A stretch of 64,000 nucleotides of DNA from Oscillospiraceae bacterium (GCA_003538135.1 DPOR01000003.1:29302-93301); one strand, 5' to 3'; shown: positions 33,638 to 42,203, counted from the stretch's first letter. The notes: generated by a model from the letters alone, not told the origin. A program made the numbers and translations.

Positions 33638-33742
33638 AACGGACTCCTCCTTTGATATATTGACCGAAGTAAAAAACCTCCGATTCAATATAATTATATC
33701 AAAAGAGCGAGCCCGTTTCAAGATACGGCACACCGTTTTTTC

Positions 33743-35176
33743 TCAGTCGCGGCAGTTTTTACTTTTGTATATCGGCTTTCTGAAAAGCAGAGACGAGAGT
33801 GCCTTGCCGTCAAACGGGATGAGGGGATAGAGGTAGCAGCGCCCGCTTACGGTCTTATTGAAAGAAATTAGCAGAGCGGTTATCACAAGCCCCGCGATGA
33901 ACCCCCAGAGATTGAATACGGCTGTCAGTATCAGTATCATCATGCGGCATAATTTAAACGCGTATCCGAGCTCGTAGCTCGGCTGAGCGAAGTTGGTTAT
34001 AGCGACAAACGCCATATAGAGCACGACCTCCGCCGTGAACCATTTTGCGGCTATGGCAAATTCTCCGAGCACGAGCGCGCCTATGACGCTAAAGGAGTTG
34101 CTCAGTGCATTGGGCGTGTTGAGCGACGCCAGCTTTAAAGCGTCTATGACTATCTCGATTATCAGCAGCTGCATTATGACGGGCACGCTCGTCGGGTGCT
34201 CTATCTTTATGAAGTCGAGCCACGGCGGGATATATTCCGGATTTTGAATCAGCAGAAACCACACGGGCGTTAAAAGCAGGGCGAGCAGAAAAACTATCAT
34301 TCTGACTATTCGAAGATAGCTTCCGATAAGGCTTGGGAAATAGAAATCGTTCGTGTCCTGCAAAAAATCGAATACGCCCGTCGGGATTATCATAACCGAG
34401 GGCGAGGTATCCGTGATTATCAGCAGGCTGCCCTCATATATGCTCGCCGCCGCGCTGTCCGGGCGCTCGGTGTAACGCACCTTCGGAAAGGGATTGAACC
34501 TCTGCTTCGGTATAAGACATTCCGCAAGGCTCTCGTGCCCCATGGTCAGAGCGTTTATGTCTACGGAATTCAGCTTTTTCTTTATCTTTTCGACCTCCTT
34601 GGGATCGGCCGTGCCCTCAAGATAACAGAGCACGATATCTGTTTTCGACCTCGTTCCCACCTGCGTCAAATACATCGTGAGCTTTGTGTCCCTGACCCTG
34701 CGGCGTATGAGCGCGGTGTTGAATATCAGCGTCTCGACAAAGCCGTCGTGCGAGCCCCTGAGCACCTTGTCATTCTCCGGCTCGTCCACGCTTCGCGCAG
34801 GATAGGTTCGCACGTCTATAATTATAGCTTCTTTGAATCCGTCAACTATCATGCCCAATGCGCCCGAGAAGATAAAGGTCTCGAACCTGTCGAAGTCGTT
34901 TACGACCTCCGTCTCGACATAGGGCACGAACGTGTCCGCAAATTCGCGCGTCGAGTTTATATTCTTGAGCTTTTTCTCGTCCGCGTTCATCATGAAGCTC
35001 ATTATCTTCTCCATGAGCCCGTCCTTTATGAAGCCGTCGATGAACCACAGCATGGCGCGGCGGCCGCCTATCATTATCTGACGGCTCACAAGGTCGAAGC
35101 TCTCGCTCACGCGCAGGCGCAGATTGAGTGCCGCTATGTCCGCCTCATAGTTTCCCGAAAAAGTCTGCTTTTCCAT
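33743..35176 (-). CDS. spoVAF: GerA-family spore germination protein (SpoVAF-like)
   Basis: A 477-residue inner-spore-membrane protein. The soluble N-terminal half contains PENDKVLRGSHDGFVETLIFNTALIRRR, a block typical of SpoVAF and other GerA-type A subunits. The C-terminal half (from about 285) has roughly five membrane segments. Such proteins act in nutrient germination or in modulating dipicolinate release. I chose the ATG at 35176 (MEKQTF); a TTG six codons earlier is in frame but sits in the GGGGTGGG stretch that probably serves as ribosome site. No gerB or gerC genes or spoVA operon adjoin, so it may be an orphan accessory protein. Confidence 0.85.
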   Translation of the reverse strand: MEKQTFSGNYEADIAALNLRLRVSESFDLVSRQIMIGGRRAMLWFIDGFIKDGLMEKIMSFMMNADEKKLKNINSTREFADTFVPYVETEVVNDFDRFETFIFSGALGMIVDGFKEAIIIDVRTYPARSVDEPENDKVLRGSHDGFVETLIFNTALIRRRVRDTKLTMYLTQVGTRSKTDIVLCYLEGTADPKEVEKIKKKLNSVDINALTMGHESLAECLIPKQRFNPFPKVRYTERPDSAAASIYEGSLLIITDTSPSVMIIPTGVFDFLQDTNDFYFPSLIGSYLRIVRMIVFLLALLLTPVWFLLIQNPEYIPPWLDFIKIEHPTSVPVIMQLLIIEIVIDALKLASLNTPNALSNSFSVIGALVLGEFAIAAKWFTAEVVLYMAFVAITNFAQPSYELGYAFKLCRMMILILTAVFNLWGFIAGLVITALLISFNKTVSGRCYLYPLIPFDGKALSSLLFRKPIYKSKNCRD

Positions 35177-35196
35177 ATGAATATCCCACCCCAAAA

Positions 35197-35233
35197 GATG
35201 ATATACGGCAATTGTTTTCCGCCGTATATCATC
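35197..35233. terminator. Strong hairpin upstream of the spoVAF-like gene
   Basis: GATGATATACGGC (35197-35209) pairs perfectly with GCCGTATATCATC (35221-35233). On the minus strand it follows the SpoIID-like gene and is followed by TTTTGGGG, so it is a weak terminator or attenuator that separates expression of the two spore genes. Confidence 0.65.
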
Positions 35234-35249
35234 TCCGTTTTTTGTGAGA

Positions 35250-36605
35250 TTATACGTTATAATAATAGTATTCCGCTATCGCGTACCAGAGCAGCGGGCC
35301 GACAACACCGTTCGGAGTTAGTCCGAAGTGCCGCTGAGCCGCCTTGACCGCCGCCTCCGTCTGAGGGCCGAAGATGCCGTCCGCCGCGACATACGGTATG
35401 CCCGCGACTCCACGCGCGAGTACCTGAAGATATTCCTGGAGATTTCGCACCGCGCTGCCCGTGCTGCCCCTGAGCAGGTTGTAGCCGGGGTAGGCGAAGC
35501 GCGCATACTGGTCGTATATCGAAAATTCGCCCGTGAAGGTTCGCAGAATATCATTATATACCGCTTGCAGCTTGTTCCATGTGTCGCGCCCTACTATGCC
35601 GTCCGGCGCAAGGCCGTACTGCTGCTGAAACTGCACGACGCTGTTGTAGGTGTCCCGACCGAAGATGCCGTCCACGGCCGGGGGCTGGATGCTGTTTGTG
35701 AAGCTGCCGATAAAGTTCAAGAAATACTGTATCGTGCTCACATCCTGCCCTCTGTCGCCGCGTTTTATGACAGTCTTGAACTGCCGCTCGATGTCCGTCA
35801 GCCTCAAGCCCTCGCTGTAAAGCTCGCCGAGCTTCAGTATTCCGGCGTAGAGCTGTTTTATCTTGTACCAGGTCGCCTTGCCGACAATGCCGTCGACGGT
35901 GAGGCTGAATATGCTCTGAAATTTTTTGACCGATTCGCGCGTCGCCGTGTCGAATATGCCGTTGGGGGAGGGGATTAGCGGAATGGCGGGGTAGTTTCGT
36001 GCTATTCTGTTTAGCTGCCGCTGGATTATCCTGACATCCTCGGACACGTCTCCGAGGCGCACGGCTCTGCCGGGATAGGATTCGCGGATATCTTTTATGG
36101 GCGCGGTCTTTATATTGATATCGTTTCCGTAGTAATATCTGAGTATGCGGTAGGGGGTGTAGCCCTGATTTGCGAGCGTGACCGTGCCCCACTGCGAGAG
36201 CCCCGGGCAGGTGACCTCGCGCCCCGAGCAGTACTGCGTGAAATACGGCTGAACCTGGTCGCCCTTTGTGACATAGTTATTGAAAAGCTCGTCAACAAGC
36301 TTTGCGACGTTTGAAAACACGCTGCGCCCGTCGACATAGGCCTGGTCGTATGCGGTCGAGTTCGTTATATCGAAGTCGTAGCCGCGGCTGCGGTAGTGCT
36401 CGGTGTATATGCGGTTGAGGGCGAACGATGCCTGCGCATATATGTTGGCGCGTATCGCGTTTTCCGGCCATGTCGGATATATCTCGCTCGATGCGACATT
36501 CTTGAGATAATCCGTGAACGGCACGGTGACATTCCTTGCCGCCGCGGTCGGTCTGCCCAAATGAACCGTTATCGAACGGGGGATAACGGGAGTATCCGAT
36601 GCCAT
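35250..36605 (-). CDS. SpoIID/LytB-like domain fused to three peptidoglycan-binding domains
   Basis: A 451-residue protein without a signal peptide. Residues 1-165 resemble SpoIID/LytB-type domains (VPFTDYLKNVASSEIYPTW, ANIYAQASFALNRI, LSQWGTVTLANQGYT). Three PG_binding_1 repeats follow (about 172-245, 283-345, 378-445), each ending in a DGI(V/F)G or NGVVG motif. A likely role is remodelling or binding peptidoglycan in the spore cortex or coat; the lack of export signal suggests mother-cell assembly on the spore surface (inference). It starts 11 nt after the preceding gene's stop with a GAGGAGGG site. Confidence 0.78.
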   Translation of the reverse strand: MASDTPVIPRSITVHLGRPTAAARNVTVPFTDYLKNVASSEIYPTWPENAIRANIYAQASFALNRIYTEHYRSRGYDFDITNSTAYDQAYVDGRSVFSNVAKLVDELFNNYVTKGDQVQPYFTQYCSGREVTCPGLSQWGTVTLANQGYTPYRILRYYYGNDINIKTAPIKDIRESYPGRAVRLGDVSEDVRIIQRQLNRIARNYPAIPLIPSPNGIFDTATRESVKKFQSIFSLTVDGIVGKATWYKIKQLYAGILKLGELYSEGLRLTDIERQFKTVIKRGDRGQDVSTIQYFLNFIGSFTNSIQPPAVDGIFGRDTYNSVVQFQQQYGLAPDGIVGRDTWNKLQAVYNDILRTFTGEFSIYDQYARFAYPGYNLLRGSTGSAVRNLQEYLQVLARGVAGIPYVAADGIFGPQTEAAVKAAQRHFGLTPNGVVGPLLWYAIAEYYYYNV

Positions 36606-36616
36606 GCTATCCCTCC

Positions 36617-37417
36617 TCAGACCGATTCGTTTATTGTTGTCGTTCCCGGCTCGCCGCTGACCGCCGGCAGCATTTCGACCGACTGTATTGAAACGGTGGA
36701 GTCGAATATGGGGACGTTTTCAAGATGCGTGTCGACAAATCCCGGGCGGCTTACGAATATACTATATGTCGCACAAGGTGCAGGCCCGCCGGTGCCCTGT
36801 TCGGTTTGGGAGAGCGACTTGTCGGGAGCGGGCAGGAGGAGATTGTCGAGTATGCCGCTCGAGTCGGTGTGCGAATCATATATATAATATTTTTCGCCGT
36901 CTATCTCTTTGTATACTACCACGCGGCTGTTGCCGACGGGATATAATCCGTTTGAGCTGTAGGTCTTGACGCGCAGCGTGCCGCGCTTGTTGCACTCGCC
37001 CTTGAATTTGTCGAATTTCTGTGTGGCGGAGGTGCTGTTTGTCGAGGCGAGATTTTTGTTTTCGAGCGTCTGAGACTCAACAAACACTGTGCGCGGCTGC
37101 GGAATGTCTATATGTCCTGCCGCGTGCGTGCGCTCGGGCGCTTTGTCCGCGTCTTTGTTTTCGGGCTGCTTTTTGATTTCTTTTGCTGTGTCGCTTGGTT
37201 TCTTTATACTTGCGGCGCTCACTGCCTCGGCTTCCTCCGATTTTGCCGTCTGCGCCGTTTCGACAGCCGCCTGCTCGGCTTTTTCCTCTTTCTGCGCCGA
37301 TACGGGAGCCGTCTCCGCTTCCTTTTTCGCGGGTTCGGGCGCCGTGTTGCGCTTTTCGAATTCGAGCAGTTCTCTCTTATATCGCTCCATGAGCGAGACT
37401 ATATCTTCGTTGTTCAT
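36617..37417 (-). CDS. Ala/Glu/Lys-rich protein with a C-terminal carboxypeptidase-regulatory-like domain
   Basis: A 266-residue protein of unknown function. The N-terminus (1-20) is helical. Residues 25-110 form a low-complexity Ala/Glu/Lys/Pro linker, and residues 140-255 look like a beta-sandwich (GTLRVKTYSSNGLYPVGNSRV, YSIFVSRPGFVDTHLENV). The start is the ATG at 37417 after CGGAGG; a longer frame exists but has no ribosome site. It is the first gene of a probable spore operon with the SpoIID-like and SpoVAF-like genes, so a structural or adaptor role in the spore envelope is the best guess. Confidence 0.65.
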   Translation of the reverse strand: MNNEDIVSLMERYKRELLEFEKRNTAPEPAKKEAETAPVSAQKEEKAEQAAVETAQTAKSEEAEAVSAASIKKPSDTAKEIKKQPENKDADKAPERTHAAGHIDIPQPRTVFVESQTLENKNLASTNSTSATQKFDKFKGECNKRGTLRVKTYSSNGLYPVGNSRVVVYKEIDGEKYYIYDSHTDSSGILDNLLLPAPDKSLSQTEQGTGGPAPCATYSIFVSRPGFVDTHLENVPIFDSTVSIQSVEMLPAVSGEPGTTTINESV

Positions 37418-37635
37418 AATATGCCTCCGTTGGGTAAAATTTGCAGGGCGTCCGTTTTGCGGGCGCGCAAAGACATCCCATATCCAATATATTGCCGCCG
37501 CGCCCTTTTGGTCACACGTCCGAGCTCTCACGCATATCTTTTAGCGAGACGAAGAAAGATTTTGTGAATTTTGTCGGTTTATTCGCCCATTGCCTACCGA
37601 AAAACAAGTCATTAAAACAAAAGTAAAAAAAGATG

Positions 37636-37664
37636 TTGACAAGAAAAGCGGGGCGTGCTACAAT
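37636..37664 (+). promoter_or_regulatory. Promoter of the T-box/TrpXYZ operon
   Basis: TTGACA at 37636-37641, a 17-bp spacer and TACAAT at 37659-37664, placing the transcript start near 37671 at the beginning of the T-box leader. Confidence 0.75.
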
Positions 37665-37670
37665 TCAGTA

Positions 37671-37947
37671 AACTGTTGAAGAAGGGTAAGTAAGATTTCT
37701 CCCTCATCTCAAAGAGAGCCGCAGGCGGTGGGATTGCGGCAGAATGAAAGGAATCCGAATGGACTTCTAAGGGCAATCGGAACAAAGGGTTATCCTTTAA
37801 GTATGTGCGCCGGAGCAGGACTCTCCGTGAAGAAAAGTCAGCGTATGTCAGTACGCGCTAAGCGGACGCGAAAGCGTCAAGCCGGGTGGCACCGCAGGAT
37901 GATAATATCTCCTGTCCCAGCATTATTGCAGGGACAGGAGTTTTTTT
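37671..37947 (+). promoter_or_regulatory. T-box riboswitch leader, tryptophan specifier
   Basis: A long leader with a typical stem I (AGAGAGCCGCAGGCGGTGGG, then GCGGCAGAATGAAAG). The specifier loop is GAATGGAC, with TGG (Trp) at 37760-37762. The conserved T-box GGGTGGCACCGC is at 37884-37895, and the intrinsic terminator is CTCCTGTCCC/GGGACAGGAG (37909-37918 with 37931-37940) followed by T7. The T-box binds uncharged tRNA by its specifier codon and 3' end; uncharged tRNA-Trp stabilises the antiterminator and turns on the downstream genes. This fits the TrpXYZ-like transporter. A tRNA-Trp gene is at 63883-63958. Confidence 0.9.
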
Positions 37948-38066
37948 ATTTCGGAGGATGATTTTATGATTTTGTTGAGCAAGCTTTGGCGCGGCCGCGC
38001 CTGTAAAATTTAAATCCCGTAAGCTTAATAAATTAAAAATATTATTTACCGAAAGGAAGAAATACA

Positions 38067-39107
38067 ATGAAAAAGATAATCGCTCTCATACTCGCTCTTA
38101 TGCTCACAGTTACCTGCTTTGCCGCCTGCGGCAAAAAGGACGGAGATACAAAGAAGAAATACACCGTCGGTATATGCAACTATGTCGATGACGCCTCGCT
38201 CAATCAGATAGTAGACAACATCAAAAAGCAGCTCGCCTCCGCCGCCGCCGAAAAGGGCGTGGAGATCGAAGTAAAATACGACAACTGCAACGGCGATTCC
38301 GTTGTTATGAACCAGATAATCTCGAATTTCATCGTTGACAAGGTCGACCTTATGATCGGCGTGGCGACCCCCGTCGCAATAGCCATGCAGGCTGCGGTCG
38401 AGACAGAGAACAGCGATATCCCGGTAGTGTTCTCCGCAGTCAGCGATCCCCTCGGCTCAAAGCTTGTCGAGTCCCTCGACGCACCCGGCGGTCAGATTAC
38501 CGGAACCTCCGATTATCTCAACACCAACGCCATAATGGACCTCATACTTCTCAAGGACCCCGATATAAAGAAGGTCGGTCTGCTCTACGATGTCGGTCAG
38601 GATTCTTCGACTAAGCCGATAGCCGACGCAAAGGCGTATCTCGAGTCCAAGGGCATTGAAGTGATAGAGCGCACGGGCACGACTGTTGACGAAGTTACCC
38701 TCGCGGCAAAGGCGCTCGTCGCCGACGGCGTTCAGGCGGTGTTCACTCCCACCGACAACACGATAATGAAGTCCGAGCTCTCCATATATGAGATATTCGC
38801 GGACGCAAAGATTCCGCAGTATGCGGGCGCAGATTCCTTCGCGCTCAACGGCGCGTTCCTCGGCTACGGCGTTGACTATATAAAGCTCGGCGTTGAGACG
38901 GCGAACATGGTCATTGATATCCTGTTAAACGGCAAGGATCCCGCAACGACCCCCGTGCTCATGTTCGATAACGGCACCGCAACAATAAATACAGAGATCT
39001 GCGCAAAGCTCGGCTATAACTTCGACGAGGTCAAAACGCTCTTCGCTCCCAAGTGCACCGAGGTTAAGAACATTGTTACCGCAGAGAGCTTCGACGAAGC
39101 AAAATAA
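38067..39107 (+). CDS. trpX: ABC transporter substrate-binding lipoprotein, TrpX-like
   Basis: A 346-residue lipoprotein of the PF04392-type substrate-binding family. The signal ends at TCFAAC (Cys about 21). Family blocks include VATPVAIAMQAAVE, IPVVFSAVSDPLGS and VQAVFTPTDNTIM. TrpX is the binding component of a predicted tryptophan importer that is often preceded by a Trp T-box, exactly as here. The permease and ATPase genes follow. Specificity for tryptophan is inferred from the T-box specifier and gene order. Confidence 0.85.
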   Translation: MKKIIALILALMLTVTCFAACGKKDGDTKKKYTVGICNYVDDASLNQIVDNIKKQLASAAAEKGVEIEVKYDNCNGDSVVMNQIISNFIVDKVDLMIGVATPVAIAMQAAVETENSDIPVVFSAVSDPLGSKLVESLDAPGGQITGTSDYLNTNAIMDLILLKDPDIKKVGLLYDVGQDSSTKPIADAKAYLESKGIEVIERTGTTVDEVTLAAKALVADGVQAVFTPTDNTIMKSELSIYEIFADAKIPQYAGADSFALNGAFLGYGVDYIKLGVETANMVIDILLNGKDPATTPVLMFDNGTATINTEICAKLGYNFDEVKTLFAPKCTEVKNIVTAESFDEAK

Positions 39108-39117
39108 AGCCCGAAAG

Positions 39118-39145
39118 CCCCCGGGGAGTCTTTCCCCGGGCGGCT
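39118..39145 (+). terminator. GC-rich hairpin between trpX and trpY
   Basis: An 8-bp perfect stem (39120-39127 with 39133-39140) extended by AGCC/GGCT, with no T-run. It may protect the upstream mRNA end, favouring more binding protein than permease. Confidence 0.5.
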
Positions 39146-39171
39146 CAATAACATAAGAAAGAGGAAACACA

Positions 39172-40110
39172 ATGTCTTTTGATTCGATACTTTCACTCGG
39201 CCAGTCGGCACTCGAGCTGGGACTGATAACCTCGCTCACCGTGCTCGCCCTGTTTTTGAGCTACTCGATGCTAAACGTCTGCGACCTCTCGACGGACGGC
39301 TGCTTTACGCTCGGCGCAACGGTCGGCGCGGTAGTCGCAATAGCGGGTCATCCGTATCTGTCGATATTCGCGGCTATGGCGGCGGGAATAGCCTCGGGCT
39401 TTGTGACGGCTATACTCCAGACTAAAATGGGCATTAACAGCCTGTTGGCCGGAATAATTGTCAACACGGGGCTGTACTCGATAAATATCGCGGTCATGAG
39501 CGGCTCGTCGATACTCAATATGAATAAGACGGACACTGTGTTCACCAAAATGGCGGCGCTCGTCAAGGGAACTCCCGTGGCAAGGCAGTCCAAGCTCTTT
39601 GTGGCTCTGATAGCCGTCGCGGCAGTCGCGGTGCTGCTCGGACTTTTCCTGAAAACGCGCCTCGGACTTGCGATAAGAGCTACGGGCGACAACCCCGATA
39701 TGGTTCGCTCCTCGTCCGTCAACCCGGCGTTTACTACAATAATCGGGCTCTGCGTCGCAAACTCGTTTACCGCGCTTTCGGGCTGCCTGCTCGCCCAGTC
39801 GCAGAGGTCGGTCAACATCGATATCGGCACGGGCATGGTGACTATAGCCCTCGCGTCCCTGCTTATAGGCGGCGTGTTCCTCGGCAGAAAGAAGCTGCCG
39901 CTCAGAATATTCGGCATGGTGCTCGGCGCGTTCATATTCAGGCTCGTCTATACGGTGGCTCTGCGCTTTGATATGCCGGCGTTCATGCTCAAGCTCGTCT
40001 CGTCCGTCATAGTTGTCGCGGCGATAGCCACACCGTATTTCAAAAAGCAGCTCCCGCTTTTAAAGCGCAGAATGCAGACCCGCTCGGGAAGGAGGAAAGC
40101 AGATGCTTGA
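39172..40110 (+). CDS. trpY: ABC transporter permease, TrpY-like
   Basis: A 312-residue permease of the branched-chain/monosaccharide type with about eight membrane segments and GLAIRATGDNPDMVRSSSVN, a loop that contacts the ATPase. It starts 64 nt after trpX, past a GC hairpin, with a GAGG site, and overlaps the ATPase gene by 8 nt. It forms the channel of the predicted tryptophan importer. Confidence 0.85.
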   Translation: MSFDSILSLGQSALELGLITSLTVLALFLSYSMLNVCDLSTDGCFTLGATVGAVVAIAGHPYLSIFAAMAAGIASGFVTAILQTKMGINSLLAGIIVNTGLYSINIAVMSGSSILNMNKTDTVFTKMAALVKGTPVARQSKLFVALIAVAAVAVLLGLFLKTRLGLAIRATGDNPDMVRSSSVNPAFTTIIGLCVANSFTALSGCLLAQSQRSVNIDIGTGMVTIALASLLIGGVFLGRKKLPLRIFGMVLGAFIFRLVYTVALRFDMPAFMLKLVSSVIVVAAIATPYFKKQLPLLKRRMQTRSGRRKADA

Positions 40111-40888
40111 AATATCAAATATCTCAAAGACCTTCAATCCCGGCACGGTGAATGCCAAAAAGGCGATAGACGATCTCTCGCTGAGCGTCGCCGAGGGTGA
40201 TTTCATAACCCTTATCGGCGCAAACGGCGCGGGCAAGTCCACGCTTTTCAACGCCATAGCGGGGAGCTTTATAACCGACTCCGGCAGCATATCGCTCGAC
40301 GGAAAGGATATTACCCTCATGCCCGAGCACAAGCGCGCCAAGAGTATCGGCAGACTTTTTCAGGACCCGATGCGCGGCACCGCTCCCGGCATGACGATTG
40401 AAGAAAATCTCGCCCTCGCCGCAGGTCACGGCGGCTGGCTGAGCCGCATTTCGAAGAGTGACAAAAAGCTCTTCAGAGATAAGCTCGCCTTGCTCGAAAT
40501 GGGACTTGAGGACAGAATGAGCCAGCCGGTCGGTTTGCTCTCGGGCGGCCAGAGACAGGCTCTGACGCTTATGATGGCGACCTTTAATCCGCCCAAGCTC
40601 CTGCTTCTTGACGAGCACACTGCGGCGCTCGACCCCGCAACGGCAGAGAAAGTCCTCGAGCTGACAAAGAGCATCGTCAGCGAAAATAACCTCACCTGCC
40701 TTATGATAACGCACAATATGCAGTCGGCTCTCGAACTCGGAAACCGCACGATAATGATGAACGGCGGAAACATAATTTTCGACGCCGAGGGAGAGGGGAG
40801 AGCGAAGCTCACCGTTCAGGACCTGCTCGACAAGTTCAAGGAGAACGCGGGCAAGGAGCTCGACAACGACCGTATGCTTCTGATATAA
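40103..40888 (+). CDS. trpZ: ABC transporter ATP-binding protein, TrpZ-like
   Basis: A 261-residue ATPase with Walker A (GANGAGKST, about 39-47), Q-loop (GRLFQDPMRGTAPGMT), signature LLSGGQRQAL, Walker B LLLLDEHTAALDP and the switch histidine in MITHNMQSAL. It is the third gene of the T-box-controlled importer operon. GGAGGAAAG precedes the ATG. Confidence 0.9.
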   Translation: MLEISNISKTFNPGTVNAKKAIDDLSLSVAEGDFITLIGANGAGKSTLFNAIAGSFITDSGSISLDGKDITLMPEHKRAKSIGRLFQDPMRGTAPGMTIEENLALAAGHGGWLSRISKSDKKLFRDKLALLEMGLEDRMSQPVGLLSGGQRQALTLMMATFNPPKLLLLDEHTAALDPATAEKVLELTKSIVSENNLTCLMITHNMQSALELGNRTIMMNGGNIIFDAEGEGRAKLTVQDLLDKFKENAGKELDNDRMLLI

Positions 40889-40892
40889 AAAC

Positions 40893-40924
40893 AGTCCCGT
40901 CCGTGTAATAGGGCGGGACTTTTG
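40893..40924 (+). terminator. Terminator of the TrpXYZ operon
   Basis: AGTCCCGTCC (40893-40902) pairs with GGCGGGACT (40912-40920), then TTTTGC. Confidence 0.8.
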
Positions 40925-40952
40925 CTGTGAAGTTTAAGCGGGGAGGGGAAAG

Positions 40953-40987
40953 AGCAGTGAAAAGTGAATAGTGAAGAGTGAAAAGTA
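40953..40987. repeat. Short degenerate AGTGAA-type tandem repeat
   Basis: About five units of AGTGAA(A/G/T)-like sequence. It is non-coding and lies between the TrpXYZ terminator and the tRNA-Gln gene. Confidence 0.6.
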
Positions 40988-40990
40988 AAA

Positions 40991-41023
40991 GCGGCAAGTT
41001 TCTGTTGAAACTTGCCGCTTTTT
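40991..41023. terminator. Terminator of tRNA-Gln (works on both strands)
   Basis: GCGGCAAGTTT (40991-41001) pairs perfectly with AAACTTGCCGC (41008-41018). TTTTT follows on the plus strand and TTTTACTTTTC on the minus strand, the direction of tRNA-Gln. Confidence 0.8.
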
Positions 41024-41096
41024 GGCTGGGGAATAGGGATTCGAACCCCAACAAACAGAGTCAGAGTCTGTCGTGCTACCGTTACACAATTCCCCA
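41023..41096 (-). tRNA. tRNA-Gln (CUG)
   Basis: Read on the minus strand: acceptor TGGGGAA pairs with TTCCCCA, discriminator G and an encoded CCA end (41023-41025). The D-arm is GTGTAACGGTAGCAC. The anticodon stem ACAGA/TCTGT encloses the loop CTCTGAC with anticodon CTG. The T-arm is GGGGTTCGAATCCC. 74 nt with CCA. Confidence 0.93.
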
Positions 41097-41308
41097 ATAT
41101 CAAACTCCGAGGCAGATTTTATCTCACCTGCGAGTCAATATTATACACACTCTTCTCCGCTCTGTCAACCTTTTTTCAAAAAAATTTGCCTGCGGCTAAA
41201 GTTTTTTATTTAAGCCCCGGGCTGCGGATGCGGGGGCGGGATATTCCGGAAATTATTTTATGCAGATATTGATTTTTCAACCGCGCTGTGCTATTATATC
41301 ATGGCAGT

Positions 41309-41382
41309 GCAGGTGTAGTTCAATGGCAGAATGTCAGCTTCCCAAGCTGAACACGGGGGTTCGATTCCCCTCACCTGCTCCA
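41309..41382 (+). tRNA. tRNA-Gly (CCC)
   Basis: Acceptor GCAGGTG (41309-41315) pairs with CACCTGC (41372-41378), discriminator T and encoded CCA (41380-41382). Anticodon stem TCAGC/GCTGA, loop TTCCCAA, anticodon CCC. T-arm GGGGGTTCGATTCCCC. 74 nt with CCA. Confidence 0.94.
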
Positions 41383-41387
41383 TCGAA

Positions 41388-41412
41388 AGCACTTCTTCGG
41401 AAGTGCTTTTTT
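41388..41412 (+). terminator. Terminator of tRNA-Gly
   Basis: AGCACTTC (41388-41395), a TTCG tetraloop and GAAGTGCT (41400-41407), followed by TTTTT. Confidence 0.88.
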
Positions 41413-41432
41413 AACAAAACGGAGGAGTTTTC

Positions 41433-42083
41433 ATGAGAGCGGTTGTTTTCGATATGGACGGGCTTATGTTTGATACCGAACGCCTCGCGATGGCGGCATG
41501 GGACTACGCGGGCGAAAAGCTGGGCGTAGGCAAGGCGGGCTATATGGTTATGAAAACTCTCGGGGTGACTGCCGAACGCGCCGATGAGATATGGCGAGAG
41601 GAATTCGGCGCAGATATCGACACCGAGGCCATGCGCCGCTACGGCAGGGAGTTCACCGGTGATTTCTATGAGCATAACAAAGTTCCCGTGAAGCCCGGAC
41701 TTTATGAGCTGCTCGACTGGCTGAAATCGTCGGGGATAAAGACCGCCGTCGCCTCGTCCTCAACAAGGAGGGCGGTTGACAGAAACCTCAAAAGCGCGGG
41801 GATAACGGACAAATTCAACGTCACGGTCTGCGGCGAAATGGCGGCACGCTCAAAGCCCGCGCCGGATATCTATCTCAAGGCGTGCGAGCTGCTCGGAGAG
41901 AGCGCCGAAGACTGCATAGCCCTTGAAGATTCGCGTAACGGCCTATGGTCGGCGCACAACGCCGGATGCCGTGTGATAATGGTACCCGACCTGTGGCAGG
42001 CGGATGCGGAGACCGAGAAGATACTTTGGAAAAAGCTCGGCAGCCTGCTCGAGGTCAGAAACTTCCTGCGTGGGGATGAATAA
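41433..42083 (+). CDS. HAD-superfamily hydrolase, beta-phosphoglucomutase-like
   Basis: A 216-residue HAD subfamily IA protein. The nucleophile motif FDMDGLMFDTE (residues 5-15) is followed by a helical cap, VASSSTRR (motif II), the lysine in SKPAPDIYLKAC and the acidic EDSRNG motif. It is likely a sugar-phosphate phosphatase or mutase; the substrate is unknown. It is monocistronic, between tRNA-Gly and a terminator. Confidence 0.87.
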   Translation: MRAVVFDMDGLMFDTERLAMAAWDYAGEKLGVGKAGYMVMKTLGVTAERADEIWREEFGADIDTEAMRRYGREFTGDFYEHNKVPVKPGLYELLDWLKSSGIKTAVASSSTRRAVDRNLKSAGITDKFNVTVCGEMAARSKPAPDIYLKACELLGESAEDCIALEDSRNGLWSAHNAGCRVIMVPDLWQADAETEKILWKKLGSLLEVRNFLRGDE

Positions 42084-42114
42084 CAAAAAATAAAAATGTG
42101 CAAATAATACACAG

Positions 42115-42150
42115 AATCCTACTCACAGTTTTCGGCGGGTAGGATTTTTG
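42115..42150 (+). terminator. Terminator after the HAD gene
   Basis: AATCCTAC (42115-42122) pairs with GTAGGATT (42139-42146), then TTTTG. Confidence 0.8.
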
Positions 42151-42203
42151 CATTGGTTTATCATAATAATACGAGCTGCATTGATAAATTGGGATATCTA
42201 TTA

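Noticed and set aside
37089..37567. Two 151-codon plus-strand open frames rich in Cys, Phe and Ser
   Set aside because: They are antisense to the Ala/Glu/Lys-rich linker of the minus-strand gene; the unusual composition is the complement of that low-complexity region.
40950..41020. AGTGAA-type repeats and a palindrome that could suggest a CRISPR or attachment site
   Set aside because: The units are 6-7 bp, degenerate and without spacers; the palindrome is the tRNA-Gln terminator. There are no integrase or cas genes nearby, so neither CRISPR nor an integrated element is supported.
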